DNA from: Streptomyces sp. HB132
GTDB taxonomy: Bacteria; Actinomycetota; Actinomycetes; Streptomycetales; Streptomycetaceae
Direction: 5' to 3'
Length of the DNA: 64,000 bases
NCBI RefSeq assembly: GCF_016909575.1
Contig: NZ_JAFBGA010000004.1
Location: forward strand, 248,001-312,000
A model generated the notes under the pieces. That model saw only the letters and a list, made by a program, of their open reading frames with translations. It was not told where the DNA came from and searched no databases. How positions within the stretch are numbered: position 1 is the stretch's first letter; each line of letters starts with the position of its first letter. This document shows, piece after piece, positions 18,868 through 28,119 of the stretch. A program made the position numbers and the translations under genes.

Positions 18868-20349
18868 ATGCGCAAGACGCTCAGAGGCGTTCTGTCGCTC
18901 GCGGTGCTCATAGGCACAGTGAGTGCGACCGGCGCCTCGGCCGGTGCGGCCACCGCCGCGGTACCGGCCGAGAAGCAGAGCAGCGGCTCCGTCAGCAGCG
19001 GCGAAAGCAGCAGCGAGGACATCAAGGACCGCATCCTGGCCATCCCGGGAATGAGCCTGGTCGAGGAGAAGCCCTACCCCGGCTACCGCTTCTTCGTCCT
19101 CAACTACACCCAGCCGGTCGACCACAAGCGCCCGTCCAAGGGCACCTTCCAGCAGCGCATCACGCTGCTGCACAAGGACACGAACCGGCCGACGGTCTTC
19201 TACACCGGTGGCTACAACGTCTCCACGAACCCCAGCCGCAGTGAGCCGACGCAGATCATCGACGGCAACCAGGTCTCCCTGGAGTACCGGTTCTTCACTC
19301 CGTCCCGCCCCGCGCCCGCCGACTGGTCGAAGCTCGACATCTGGCAGGCCGCCAGCGACCAGCACCGGGTCTTCAAGGCGCTGAAGAAGATCTACTCGAA
19401 GAACTGGATCACCACCGGCGGCTCCAAGGGCGGCATGACCGCCACCTACTTCGAGCGCTTCTACCCCAAGGACATGGACGGCGTCGTCGCCTACGTCGCC
19501 CCCAACGACGTGGTGAACAAGGAGGATTCGGCGTACGACCGGTTCTTCGCACGCGTCGGCACCAAGGAGTGCCGGGACCGGCTGGCCGGCGTCCAGCGTG
19601 AGGCCCTCGTCCGCCGGGAGCCGCTGGAGAAGAAGTTCGAGGCGTACGCCGCCGAGAACGGCCTGACCTTCGACACCGTCGGCACGCTCGACAAGGCGTA
19701 CGAGGCCGTCGTCATGGACTACGTCTGGGCGTACTGGCAGTACAGCATGGTCGCCGACTGCGACTCCGTCCCGGCCGACGCCCCGAACGCCACCGACCAG
19801 GAGATCTGGGACTCCGTCGACGGCATCTCGGGCTTCTCCGCCTACGCCGACCAGGACCTCGGGACCTACACGCCGTACTACTACCAGGCGGGTACCCAGC
19901 TCGGTTCGCCCGACATCGAGCAGCCCTGGCTCGGGAATCTGAGCCGTTACGGCTACCAGCCGCCGCGCAGCTTCGTGCCGCGCTCGATCCCGATGAAGTT
20001 CCAGCCCTCGGTCATGCGGGACGTGGACAACTGGGTGAAGAACAACGCCCGGCACATGCTGTACGTCTACGGAGAGAACGACCCCTGGGGCGCCGAGCCC
20101 TTCCGCCTCGGCAAGGGCGCCCGGGACAGCCACGTCTACACGGTGCCGGGCGGCAACCACGGCTCCAAGATCGCCGGCCTCGTGGCCGACGAGAAGGCGA
20201 ACGCCACCGCGGCCGTGCTGCGCTGGGCAGGGGTCGCGCCCGCGACGGTGGAGGCCGATCCGGCGAAGGCCAAGCCCCTCGCGAAGTTCGACGCACGCCT
20301 GGACGTACGGGACGACGAACTGAAGCGGAACCGCACACTGCGGCCGTAG
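18868..20349 (+). CDS. Secreted S28-type prolyl aminopeptidase (PS-10 like)
   Basis: 493 aa from ATG 18868, with AAGGGGAG eight bases upstream. The signal peptide MRKTLRGVLSLAVLIGTVSA is followed by a Ser-rich segment. The alpha/beta-hydrolase core shows the nucleophile in TGGSKGGMTATYFERFYP, the acid in YVYGENDPWGAEPF and the histidine in VPGGNHGSKI. The early VLNYTQPVDHKRPSKGTFQQ block and QRITLLHKD are typical of the actinobacterial tripeptidyl/prolyl aminopeptidases placed near family S28. It probably trims peptides outside the cell after protein degradation. It is followed by a strong hairpin. Confidence 0.85.
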   Translation: MRKTLRGVLSLAVLIGTVSATGASAGAATAAVPAEKQSSGSVSSGESSSEDIKDRILAIPGMSLVEEKPYPGYRFFVLNYTQPVDHKRPSKGTFQQRITLLHKDTNRPTVFYTGGYNVSTNPSRSEPTQIIDGNQVSLEYRFFTPSRPAPADWSKLDIWQAASDQHRVFKALKKIYSKNWITTGGSKGGMTATYFERFYPKDMDGVVAYVAPNDVVNKEDSAYDRFFARVGTKECRDRLAGVQREALVRREPLEKKFEAYAAENGLTFDTVGTLDKAYEAVVMDYVWAYWQYSMVADCDSVPADAPNATDQEIWDSVDGISGFSAYADQDLGTYTPYYYQAGTQLGSPDIEQPWLGNLSRYGYQPPRSFVPRSIPMKFQPSVMRDVDNWVKNNARHMLYVYGENDPWGAEPFRLGKGARDSHVYTVPGGNHGSKIAGLVADEKANATAAVLRWAGVAPATVEADPAKAKPLAKFDARLDVRDDELKRNRTLRP

Positions 20350-20367
20350 CCGGCACCGCAGCGGAAC

Positions 20368-20414
20368 GGGCCGTGTCCGCCGGGTGTGTCGTCCACACCC
20401 CGCGGACACGGCCC
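20368..20414. terminator. Strong bidirectional terminator hairpin
   Basis: GGGCCGTGTCCGC (20368-20380) pairs with GCGGACACGGCCC (20402-20414); inside it GGGTGTG (20382-20388) pairs with CACACCC (20394-20400) around a 5-base loop. The only flaw is one C/C mismatch. It sits between convergent genes ending at 20349 and 20496. Confidence 0.8.
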
Positions 20415-20495
20415 ACAGGTCTTTCCCCGCCCGGCCGCGGGGCCGGCCAGGGCCCCTCGTTCGGATCGTGCCGGGCTCGCCTGCCCGGCACCGTC

Positions 20496-22334
20496 CTAGC
20501 TCCGGTACGACAGCCCGTATCCGACGGGGTACAGCGCCTGGTCGGGGGCGTCCGCCCGCTGCACCGGGACCGGCAGCCTGCCCTCCGGCCTGGCCCGCCC
20601 CGCGATCACACGGGCGGCTGCCCGCAGTTCGACGTCCGTCCAGGAGTACGCGGCCAGGCTCGCGGCGTAACCCGTGCCGGCCAGTTGGGCGATGTCGTAC
20701 GGATTGCGGATCGCGACCGTGATCACCGGGACGCCGGTCGCCGCGAGTGCGCCGACCAGGGTGCGCTGCGAGCTGGACGCCGAGACGTTGTACGTACCGA
20801 CGATCACCGCGTCCTTCCCCTCCGCGGCGGCCACGGCCTCGGCGATCTTCGCCTGGGAGGGGGCCGTGCCGGTGGACAGCGCGGTCGCCGTGAACCCCAG
20901 CTCCCCGAACGCCCCGGCGAGCGTGGTGGTCGGAGGGCCGGTCGTGCCGGAGGGCGAAGCCGGGTCCGCCCCGACCACCAGGAGATTCCTGTGGGACCGG
21001 CGGGAGAGCGGCAGCAGCGAACCCGTGTTGGCCAGCAGCGTGGTGGTCCGCTCGGCGATCCGGTCGGCGGCGGCGAGATGCGACCGGACACCGACGGTGC
21101 GGTCGACGCCCCGCCGGGTGACGTACGGGTCGCGGAACAGCCCGAGCCTCGTCTTGAGCCGCAGGATGCGCAGGATCGATTCCTCGATGCGTGCCTCGCT
21201 GATCTCACCGCTCTTCACGGCGTTCAGGACGGCGGTCCAGGCGACCTCGAGGTCCGGCGGGTTGAGCAGCTGGTCGACGCCCGCCAGCAGTGCGAGGACG
21301 GGGACGCGTTCGTCGCCGTACTTCGTGCGGACACCCTCCATGCCCAGGGCGTCCGTGACCACGACTCCGTCGTAGCCGAGCTCCTCCCGCAGGATGCCGG
21401 TGAGGATCGGGCGGGACAGGGTCGCCGGGTCCTCCGACGGGTCCAGGGCGGGCACCACGATGTGCGCCGTCATGATCGAGTCGATGCCGGCGGCGACGGC
21501 CGCCCGGAACGGCGGGGCGTCGAGCTCCGCCCACTGCTCACGGGTGTGGTGGATGACGGGCAGGCCGGTGTGGCTGTCGGTGCTGGTGTCCCCGTGGCCG
21601 GGGAAGTGCTTGGCCGTGGAGGCGATCCCGGCGCTCTGATACCCCTTCACCTGCGCGGAGACCATCCCGGCGACCGAGTCCGGATCGGAGCCGAAGGAGC
21701 GTACGCCGATCACGGGATTGGCCGGGTTGACGTTGACGTCCGCGTCCGGGGCGTAGTTCTGGTTGATGCCCAGCGCCGCGAGTTCGGCCCCGGCGATCCT
21801 GCCCGCCGTGCGCGCGTCGGAGCGTGAACCGCCCGCGCCCAGCGCCATCGCGCCCGGCAGCAGCGTCGCGGGCTCGCCGACGCGGCACACGATGCCGTGC
21901 TCCTGGTCGGTGGAGACGAGGAGCGGAAGCGGCGTGGGGCCGGCGAGCCCGGCCCGCTGGATGCCGTTGGAGAGGGCGGCGATCTGCTGCGGGTCGCGGG
22001 TGTTGTGCGCCCAGGCGAAGTAGATGATGCCGCCCACGTGGTACGTGGAGATCAGCTCCGCGGCGTCACGTACCCCGATCTCGGCGAGGTTGGCGTCGAT
22101 GTCCGCCTGGTCCGGCTCGGTGGCGGAGTGGCCGTACACCCGCATCACGAAGAGCTGGCCGACCTTCTCCTCCAGGCTCATCCGGGCGATGAGCCGCTTG
22201 AGACGGCTGTCCGTGGAGGTGCCGGTCACGGCTGCCTGCGCGGCGCCGGGCAGAGCGCCGACGCCGGTCGCCGCAGCCGCGGCGGTTGCCGCGGTGGCGG
22301 TGAGGAGGGTGCGTCTGGAGGTGCGGTGGTGCAC
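20496..22334 (-). CDS. Tat-exported GH3 beta-N-acetylhexosaminidase
   Basis: 612 aa from GTG 22334 with GGAAGGGG upstream. The N-terminus SRRTLLTATAATAAAAATG is a twin-arginine signal peptide. The glycoside hydrolase family 3 barrel follows, with LVSTDQEHG, the NagZ-type loop KHFPGHGDTSTDSHTGLP (holding the His/Asp acid-base pair) and GVVVTDALGMEG, the nucleophile Asp. The KH(F/S)xG(H)GDTxxDSH loop marks the N-acetylglucosaminidase branch. A second C-terminal alpha/beta domain spans about residues 410-600. It likely releases GlcNAc from chitin or cell-wall fragments outside the cytoplasm. The GTG is about 40 bases downstream of a fair promoter. Confidence 0.88.
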   Translation of the reverse strand: MHHRTSRRTLLTATAATAAAAATGVGALPGAAQAAVTGTSTDSRLKRLIARMSLEEKVGQLFVMRVYGHSATEPDQADIDANLAEIGVRDAAELISTYHVGGIIYFAWAHNTRDPQQIAALSNGIQRAGLAGPTPLPLLVSTDQEHGIVCRVGEPATLLPGAMALGAGGSRSDARTAGRIAGAELAALGINQNYAPDADVNVNPANPVIGVRSFGSDPDSVAGMVSAQVKGYQSAGIASTAKHFPGHGDTSTDSHTGLPVIHHTREQWAELDAPPFRAAVAAGIDSIMTAHIVVPALDPSEDPATLSRPILTGILREELGYDGVVVTDALGMEGVRTKYGDERVPVLALLAGVDQLLNPPDLEVAWTAVLNAVKSGEISEARIEESILRILRLKTRLGLFRDPYVTRRGVDRTVGVRSHLAAADRIAERTTTLLANTGSLLPLSRRSHRNLLVVGADPASPSGTTGPPTTTLAGAFGELGFTATALSTGTAPSQAKIAEAVAAAEGKDAVIVGTYNVSASSSQRTLVGALAATGVPVITVAIRNPYDIAQLAGTGYAASLAAYSWTDVELRAAARVIAGRARPEGRLPVPVQRADAPDQALYPVGYGLSYRS

Positions 22335-22376
22335 GTGAGCCCCTTCCGGTGCTGAAAGAAACTTCCAAGAAGGTAC

Positions 22377-22404
22377 GGATATATGGAAAGTAACTACCAG
22401 TCAA
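22377..22404 (-). promoter_or_regulatory. Candidate promoter of the GH3 gene
   Basis: On the minus strand TTGACT (22404-22399) is followed after 15-17 bases by TATATCC (22383-22377). The local sequence is unusually AT-rich for this genome. The spacer holds AGTTACT/AGTAACT, a short palindrome. No DasR-type site is seen. Confidence 0.45.
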
Positions 22405-22490
22405 GGGTGCCGTCGAAAACGGTGTGCCACGCGGAAGGGCGGGCGGGGCCCCGGCGAGTCACCACCCGCCGTGCGCCGGAGCGCTGAGGG

Positions 22491-23279
22491 CTACTGCTTC
22501 GGCGCGCCGAGCCGCAGCAGGTGCTCCCGCCCCGCCGCCAGCAGCTCGGGCAGTTCGGCGGCCCCGGCGTACCACCGCTTCTCGTACTCCCAGCAGACCC
22601 AGCCGTCGGCGGCCGGCGTGTCCAGGCACTCCTTCAGCGGCAGCACCCCGGCGCCGAGGGCCAGCGGCGTGGTGTCCTCGGCCGAGGCGATGTCCTTCAC
22701 CTGTACGTATCCGAGGTGCGGGGCCAGAACCGCGTGGCTCGCCACGGGGTCCTCACCGGCCAGCCAGGTGTGCATGACGTCCCAGATCGCGCCGATCTGC
22801 CCGTGCCCGACGGTCCCCACCACGCGGGCGACATCCGCTCCGGCGCGGTGCGAGTCGTGCGTCTCCAGCAGGATCCGCACGCCCATGTCCGCGGCGTACG
22901 GGGCGGCGGCCCCCAGCCGTCGCGCGGCGATCGCGTCGGCCTCCGCGGGGTCCAGGTCCCCGCCGCCCGGGAAGACGCGGACGTAGGCCGCACCCAGGTC
23001 GTGCGCCAGCTCCACCAGCTCGGCGAGCGCCGCGAGCACCGGTGCGTCCTCGCCCTCGGCGGCGACCCTCACATATCCGGCGACGGTCAGGATCTCGACC
23101 CCGCCGCGCTTGAACTCATCCGCCACAAAAGCCCGTTCGGTCCGGGTGAGGCCGGGGTGGACCGGCTCCTCCGGATGGGCGCGCAGCTCCACCCCCTCGT
23201 AGCCGTTCGCGGAGGCGAGCCGCACCACGTCGGCGACCGGCATCCCCGGCACTCCGAGGGTCGAGAAAGCGAGCTTCAC
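22491..23279 (-). CDS. Sugar phosphate isomerase/epimerase (xylose isomerase-like TIM barrel)
   Basis: 262 aa from GTG 23279, with GGAAGGAC ahead; the longer open frame to 23558 has no coding character. The protein opens VKLAFSTLGVPGMPVADVVR and runs as an AP-endonuclease 2/xylose isomerase-like barrel, with metal-ligand candidates in ILLETHDSHRAG (Glu, His), IGAIWDVMHTW (Asp, His), YVQVKDIA and CWEYEKRWY (Glu). Such proteins isomerise or epimerise keto-sugars or cyclitols. It stands alone, so no substrate can be inferred. Two distant relatives lie at 46917 and 60874. Confidence 0.8.
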   Translation of the reverse strand: MKLAFSTLGVPGMPVADVVRLASANGYEGVELRAHPEEPVHPGLTRTERAFVADEFKRGGVEILTVAGYVRVAAEGEDAPVLAALAELVELAHDLGAAYVRVFPGGGDLDPAEADAIAARRLGAAAPYAADMGVRILLETHDSHRAGADVARVVGTVGHGQIGAIWDVMHTWLAGEDPVASHAVLAPHLGYVQVKDIASAEDTTPLALGAGVLPLKECLDTPAADGWVCWEYEKRWYAGAAELPELLAAGREHLLRLGAPKQ

Positions 23280-23385
23280 GCTGTGTCCTTCCGCTGGGGT
23301 CCGGCACGGGAACGGCCCGGTGCCACCCCGGCTCCTGCCCGTCGCTCCGGCCGTCACTCCTGCGTGACGGCCGGTGAGCGAGCCC

Positions 23386-23991
23386 TCAGCCCGTGCCCCG
23401 CAGCAGTCGCTCCAGGCTACCCAGGAGCTGCAACGCGTCCTCACGCCGTTCGCCGTCCAGGGCCCTCGTGCCGCCCTCCGCCGGATGCGTGGCGAGGACG
23501 CGCAGGGCGGCCGCCGCCTGCCGGGCGAACATCGCCAGCAGGTCCAGCTCACGGACACCCGACCGGGCCTGCGGGGAGGGGTCCAGCACCTCCAGGACCC
23601 CGAGGACGCGCGCGTCGCTGATCAGGGGGGCGGCCATCAGGGCGTCGGGTACGTAGGCGGTGGACTCCGCCAGCGAACGGTCGAAGGACGAGTCCTGACT
23701 CAGATCGTCCACCACCATCGGCTCGCCCGAGGTCGCCACCCAGCCGGCGATGCCGCGTCCCGCCGGGAACCTGCGGCCCACCAGGAACTCCTCGCCCTCC
23801 CCGGAGACCGCCTGGAAGACCAGTTCGTCCGCCTCCTCGTCCAGCAGGAACACGGAGCTGGCGGCGGCACCGAAGATCGCACGCGCCACGTCCACGACCG
23901 ACTGCAGCAACTCGTGACGGGCGTCGTCACCCGGGGCGGGGACGGCGAAGGGCGCCGGGGAAAGCGTGGCATCAGTTCTCGGAGTCGTCAC
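23386..23991 (-). CDS. GAF domain protein, last gene of the cyclase/subtilase run
   Basis: 201 aa from GTG 23991 with AGGAG upstream; its start overlaps the end of the subtilase gene by 20 bases, so the two are translationally linked. Nearly the whole chain is a single GAF domain (SSVFLLDEEADELVFQAVSG, RFPAGRGIAGWVATSGEPMV, APLISDARVLGVLEVLD), with no output domain, only a helical C-terminal extension. Free GAF proteins bind small ligands such as cyclic nucleotides or haem. Because a class III nucleotidyl cyclase lies two genes upstream in the same run, it may be the receptor for its product; this is inference. Confidence 0.8.
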   Translation of the reverse strand: MTTPRTDATLSPAPFAVPAPGDDARHELLQSVVDVARAIFGAAASSVFLLDEEADELVFQAVSGEGEEFLVGRRFPAGRGIAGWVATSGEPMVVDDLSQDSSFDRSLAESTAYVPDALMAAPLISDARVLGVLEVLDPSPQARSGVRELDLLAMFARQAAAALRVLATHPAEGGTRALDGERREDALQLLGSLERLLRGTG

Positions 23992-24853
23992 TGGTATCTC
24001 CTGCCGCTGTGGAAGGACGCGGACCGGCGTGCACGTTGGCCGCGGACAGATAGAGGGCGTTCTTGAGCTGGAAGGCCGTCATGCTGGGGTGTCCGGAGAG
24101 AACACGGGCGCAGAGCCCGGCGACGTACGGGGTGGCGAAGCTGTTGCCGGTGGTGCGGATCGTCCTGCCGCCCAGCCAGGGCACGGACACGTTCTGCCCC
24201 GGCCCGAAGAACTCCACCGGGGGATCGGGGTTGTACAGGTGGAGCTCGGCGTCCTCCTGGTGGCTGCCCACGGAGATCACCGACGCGAACCGCCAGGGGA
24301 AGCTCTCCACCGGGGTGTTGTGGGCCGACGCGACGATGACCGTACGGCCGAAGTAGGCGCGGTCCGCGAGGCCGTGCAACTCGGGGGCGAAGCGGGTCCG
24401 GGTGGTCGACAGGCTCAGGTTGACCACGTCGAAACGCTGCTCCACCGCCCAGCGGAGCCCGGCCATCAGGACGTCACCGGTACCGGAGAACCGCTCACCG
24501 AGGACCCGGACGCTGTGGATCTCGCAGTCGGGGGCCGTGCGGCGGATGATCCCCGCGCACGCGGTCCCGTGCCCGCAGGTGTCGCCGGTCCCGGTCGGCT
24601 CGACCGTGATCGTCCCGCTCGCCGGATCCTTGACCACCACCCAGGAGCTCTCCACCGGCCCGACCAGCGGATGGTCCCGCTCCACGCCGGAGTCCACCAC
24701 GCACACCCGCACACCGCGCCCGGTCGCCTGTCGCGCGGGCAGACCGCCCGGAGGCCCCTCGTCCGCGGGGACCGGTACGTCGTCGGGACCGCGCCCCCGC
24801 AGACTCCAGGTGAGTCCCTGTCCCGGTACCGTGCCTGTTCCGACGGTTCCCAT
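23972..24853 (-). CDS. Cytoplasmic S8 subtilase without signal or propeptide
   Basis: 293 aa from ATG 24853, three bases after the cyclase stop, with GAGAGGAGC in the cyclase tail. The catalytic triad is complete: D54 (CVVDSGVERDHP), H95 (DTCGHGTACAG) and S238 (GNSFATPYVAG), with oxyanion Asn179 (SAHN). There is no signal peptide and no I9 propeptide; residues 1-45 are a short charged leader (LTWSLRGRGPDDVPVPADE). An intracellular, always-folded protease in an operon with a putative RiPP precursor suggests a leader peptidase; with a STAND-type ATPase it could also be a regulated effector. Both are inference. Confidence 0.88.
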   Translation of the reverse strand: MGTVGTGTVPGQGLTWSLRGRGPDDVPVPADEGPPGGLPARQATGRGVRVCVVDSGVERDHPLVGPVESSWVVVKDPASGTITVEPTGTGDTCGHGTACAGIIRRTAPDCEIHSVRVLGERFSGTGDVLMAGLRWAVEQRFDVVNLSLSTTRTRFAPELHGLADRAYFGRTVIVASAHNTPVESFPWRFASVISVGSHQEDAELHLYNPDPPVEFFGPGQNVSVPWLGGRTIRTTGNSFATPYVAGLCARVLSGHPSMTAFQLKNALYLSAANVHAGPRPSTAAGDTSDDSEN

Positions 24854-24856
24854 CGG

Positions 24857-27800
24857 TCAGCTCCTCTCCGTCGTGGTGACCATGGCCTCGTCCGGCACGC
24901 AGCCCGCGGCCCGGCGGGCCCCCGGCAGATGCCCCTTGCTCACGAAGTGCTCCCGCGCCGCACGCGCCGACGCCAGCGCGGCAGTCCGCCGCCCCAGCGC
25001 GGACAGCGTGCGGGCCCGGTCCAGCTCGGCGGTCGCCCGGACCAGCGGGGAGTCCGTGAGCAGCGACGCCCGCACGGCCCGGTCCGCGTGGCCGGCCGCC
25101 GCCGCCGGGCGCCCGTCGGCGGCGGCCATCCGGCCCCGCAGCCCGTTCAGGTCGACGGCGTCCGCCGGGCTCAGCTCCGACGCCTCCCCGAGGCCCGCGA
25201 TCCAGGACGCCGCCCGCCGGGTCCTGCCCTCGTCGAGTTCGATCCGGGCGGCGTCCAGCGCCACCGCCGTCCGCAGCCCGGCCGTGTCGGCGCGCCGGGC
25301 GGCCGCGTCGGCCCCGGCGAGCAGTTCCAGCGCGGCGCCGCCGTGTCCGAGCAGCGCCTCCACCGCGGCCCGGAACACGGGCAGGAACACCTCGGCCTCG
25401 GCGAACCGCAGCTTCCCGGCCAGCTCCTGGGCCTCGGCGAGGCAGGCGTACGCCTCGCGGGGCCGGTCCTGGAGCGCGTACAGCACCGCCAGGGGGCAGT
25501 TCAGGGTGAGCCGTACCGTCGGGCGGCCCTCCCCGTGCGCGGCCAGCAGGCCCCGGCAGCGGGCCACCGCCTCGGGGGCGGGCACCGGGCCGCGCCACAG
25601 GGAGATGCCGATCGCTCCCAGGGCGCCGGCCCGTTCCGGTTCGGCACCGGCCAGGACCGCCTGTTCCAGGGCGCGCGCCTGATCGCGTTCCGCCTCCTCG
25701 TGCCGGCCGGCCTGCTGGAGGTGCTGGGCGAGCCTCAGGTGGGACCTGGCCCGGCCGACCGCGTCGCCCGCCGCTTCGAAGACCGGCAGCACCGCCCGTG
25801 CCGTGGCCGGGAGCCCCGCGCCCGGACCCGCGGGGTCCAGTACGGCGAGCGCCAGTCCGGCGTGCGCGGACTCGACCGGCGCGGCGTCCATGTCGCGCAC
25901 CCGGCGCAGCAGACCGGCCCCGCTCGCGGTCTGCCCGAGTGCCACCCGGACCTCACCGAGCCTGCGCACCGAACCGGCGTCATCCGGGTCGAGACCGACC
26001 GCCCGCTCCAGCAGGTCGTCGGCCCAGGCGAGGTCGGACCGGGACGCGGCCTGCGCCCCGGCGCGGCCCAGCGCGGCGGCGGCACGGCGGCGCAGCCGCA
26101 CGGTCCGGTCGTCGAGCAGCCCGAGCTCGGTCCGGTAGCGGCAGGCGCGTTCGAGGTGGCCGCCGACGGCACCGTCCCCGGCCCGCAGCACCCCGGGCAG
26201 CTCGGCGGCCCAGGCGTGACGGTCCGCCTTGGCCCGCTTGGACAGCGACGCGTACGTCACCTCGTGCACCAGCCCGCTGCTGAACCGGTACGCCGCCGGC
26301 TCCCGGCCAGCCCCCGGCTCCACCAGCCGCCGCCCGGTCAGCGTCACGAGCACCTCCTCGATGCGTCCGAGACGGTGCGCCCGGTCGGCGGAGGAGACGT
26401 CCACCGCCGCGGGACCCCGCAGTTCCGCCAGCCGCGCGGAGGTCTCCAGCAGCAGGAGTTCGGCCGAGGTGAACTCCCGGCCTATCACGGCGGCAAGGCC
26501 CACCATGGTCCGCTCGGCCCGTGCCAGCGCCCCGATCCGGGCCCCGAGCAGGGCCTGCAGCGTGGGCGGCAGCCCGGATCCGGGGCCGTCCATGCGGCCG
26601 CCCACCAGAAGCTGTTCCAGATAGAGCGGATTGCCCTCGGCGCGGGACAGGAGGCGCTCGTCCACCGGCCCCGCGACGCCGTCGAGCCGGGTCAGCAGGG
26701 CCGCGAGCCGGACGCTCTCCTCGCGGGGCAGTCCCGTGAGCTGGAGGCAGTCCGCGGCGTCGGCCGTACCGTCCGGGCGGCCCGCGCAGACGATCAGCAC
26801 TCCGGCCGGCCCCGAGCCGTCCGACAGCCGCTCCAGGGTGCGCGTCAGCAGGGGCGCCGCCTCATGGACGTCGTCGAGCACCAGCACGAAGGGCCGCTCC
26901 CGGGCCGCCCGGCCCAGCGCCGTCGCCAGTGCGGCGCACATGTCCTCGAACGGCGCGTTGGGCGTACCGTCGCGCAGCAGCCCCGCGGACAGCAGGGCCG
27001 TCGCGTCGTCGCCGGGGGCCAAAGACTCCTGGGGAACGGCGAGGGCAGGCAGGGCGCGCAGGGCGTCGGCGAGGGGCGTGAGCGTTCCCTGGGCGCCCTC
27101 TCCGCGGCACCGGCCGGCGCCGTAGGAGAGGGCTCCCGAGGCGGACCGCCGGGCCAGCCACTCCCGTATCAGCCGGGTCTTGCCGATGCCGGGCTCGCCG
27201 ACGACACGCAGCAGTCCCGCCCGGCGCCCGCGCACGGTGTCCGACAGGGCCGCGTCCAGGGCGTCCTGCTCCGCACGGCGCCCGACGAAGGGCACGTCGA
27301 AGCGGCGCAGCAGCTCAGGGTCGTCCGCCCCCAGGGCCAGCAGCCGGTAGGCCTCCACGCTGTCCCGCTTGCCCTTCAGCCGGAGGGGGCCGGTCGGCTC
27401 GGCGGAGACCGTGGGTCCGGCGGCGAGCAGGGTGTCCGGCCCGAGGAGGATCTCGCCGGCGCCGGCGTGCTGTTCCAGGCGTGCGGCGATGTTCACGGTC
27501 TCTCCCGACACCAGCGCCTGACGGGCCGTAGCGTCATGGCCCGCCACCACCTGGCCGGTGTTGACCCCGACCCGGGTGGTGAGCGTGATGCCGAGCGTGG
27601 CGTGCAGTTCGTCGTTGAGCTCGGCCAGCGCCTCCCGCATACCGAGCGCCGCGGCCAGCGCCCGCCGGGCGTCGTCCTCCCGCACCACCGGCACACCGAA
27701 CACCGCCATCACGGCGTCGCCGATGAACTTCTCCGGAGTGCCGCCCCGGGCCACGATCTGTGCACTCATCGCCTCGAAGTACCGCAGCGTCACCGTGCGC

Positions 27801-27979
27801 AGGGTCTCCGGGTCCAGTACGCCCGACAGGGCGGTGGAGCCGACGAGATCGCAGAACAGCACCGTCACCGGCTTGCGTTCGTCCTCCCCGGGAGCGACCG
27901 CTACGGCGCACGGCGTCCCGCAGGACGAGCAGAACCTGGCCTCCTCCGGCAGGTCCTGGCGGCACGTGGGGCAGTTCAT
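24857..27979 (-). CDS. Zinc-ribbon, class III adenylate cyclase, AAA ATPase, TPR protein
   Basis: 1040 aa from ATG 27979 with GAGAGAGGGAT upstream. In order: a zinc ribbon (C3, C6, C17, C20), a class III nucleotidyl cyclase domain (about 33-205; metal Asp in FCDLVGST and GDAVMAVFG, transition-state Asn/Arg in NIAARLE), an AAA/STAND ATPase (about 240-600; Walker A VVGEPGIGKTR, Walker B FVLVLDDVHEA, AEGNPLYLEQLL), then a long helical TPR-like tail to the end. There is no LuxR DNA-binding domain. The build is that of soluble signal-integrating cyclases. It follows the small peptide gene by 140 bases and is the largest member of the run. Whether it is a transcription partner, a sensor or a real cAMP source cannot be told. 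Confidence 0.85.
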   Translation of the reverse strand: MNCPTCRQDLPEEARFCSSCGTPCAVAVAPGEDERKPVTVLFCDLVGSTALSGVLDPETLRTVTLRYFEAMSAQIVARGGTPEKFIGDAVMAVFGVPVVREDDARRALAAALGMREALAELNDELHATLGITLTTRVGVNTGQVVAGHDATARQALVSGETVNIAARLEQHAGAGEILLGPDTLLAAGPTVSAEPTGPLRLKGKRDSVEAYRLLALGADDPELLRRFDVPFVGRRAEQDALDAALSDTVRGRRAGLLRVVGEPGIGKTRLIREWLARRSASGALSYGAGRCRGEGAQGTLTPLADALRALPALAVPQESLAPGDDATALLSAGLLRDGTPNAPFEDMCAALATALGRAARERPFVLVLDDVHEAAPLLTRTLERLSDGSGPAGVLIVCAGRPDGTADAADCLQLTGLPREESVRLAALLTRLDGVAGPVDERLLSRAEGNPLYLEQLLVGGRMDGPGSGLPPTLQALLGARIGALARAERTMVGLAAVIGREFTSAELLLLETSARLAELRGPAAVDVSSADRAHRLGRIEEVLVTLTGRRLVEPGAGREPAAYRFSSGLVHEVTYASLSKRAKADRHAWAAELPGVLRAGDGAVGGHLERACRYRTELGLLDDRTVRLRRRAAAALGRAGAQAASRSDLAWADDLLERAVGLDPDDAGSVRRLGEVRVALGQTASGAGLLRRVRDMDAAPVESAHAGLALAVLDPAGPGAGLPATARAVLPVFEAAGDAVGRARSHLRLAQHLQQAGRHEEAERDQARALEQAVLAGAEPERAGALGAIGISLWRGPVPAPEAVARCRGLLAAHGEGRPTVRLTLNCPLAVLYALQDRPREAYACLAEAQELAGKLRFAEAEVFLPVFRAAVEALLGHGGAALELLAGADAAARRADTAGLRTAVALDAARIELDEGRTRRAASWIAGLGEASELSPADAVDLNGLRGRMAAADGRPAAAAGHADRAVRASLLTDSPLVRATAELDRARTLSALGRRTAALASARAAREHFVSKGHLPGARRAAGCVPDEAMVTTTERS

Positions 27980-28119
27980 GACGATCCCTCTCTCCTCGGG
28001 TGGGGCCGCGCCGCCGGGCGGGCGGGGCCGGTGCGTCGTCCCTGCCGGCCGCACCGGCCCGTACCGCCCGGCGGTGCTTCCGCGCGGAGCCCGTGGGCGG
28101 GCGGACGCGTGGAAGCGGC

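Noticed and set aside
22335..22490. DasR operator upstream of the hexosaminidase gene
   Set aside because: No TGGTCTAGACCA-like palindrome is present; only short AT-rich repeats are seen.
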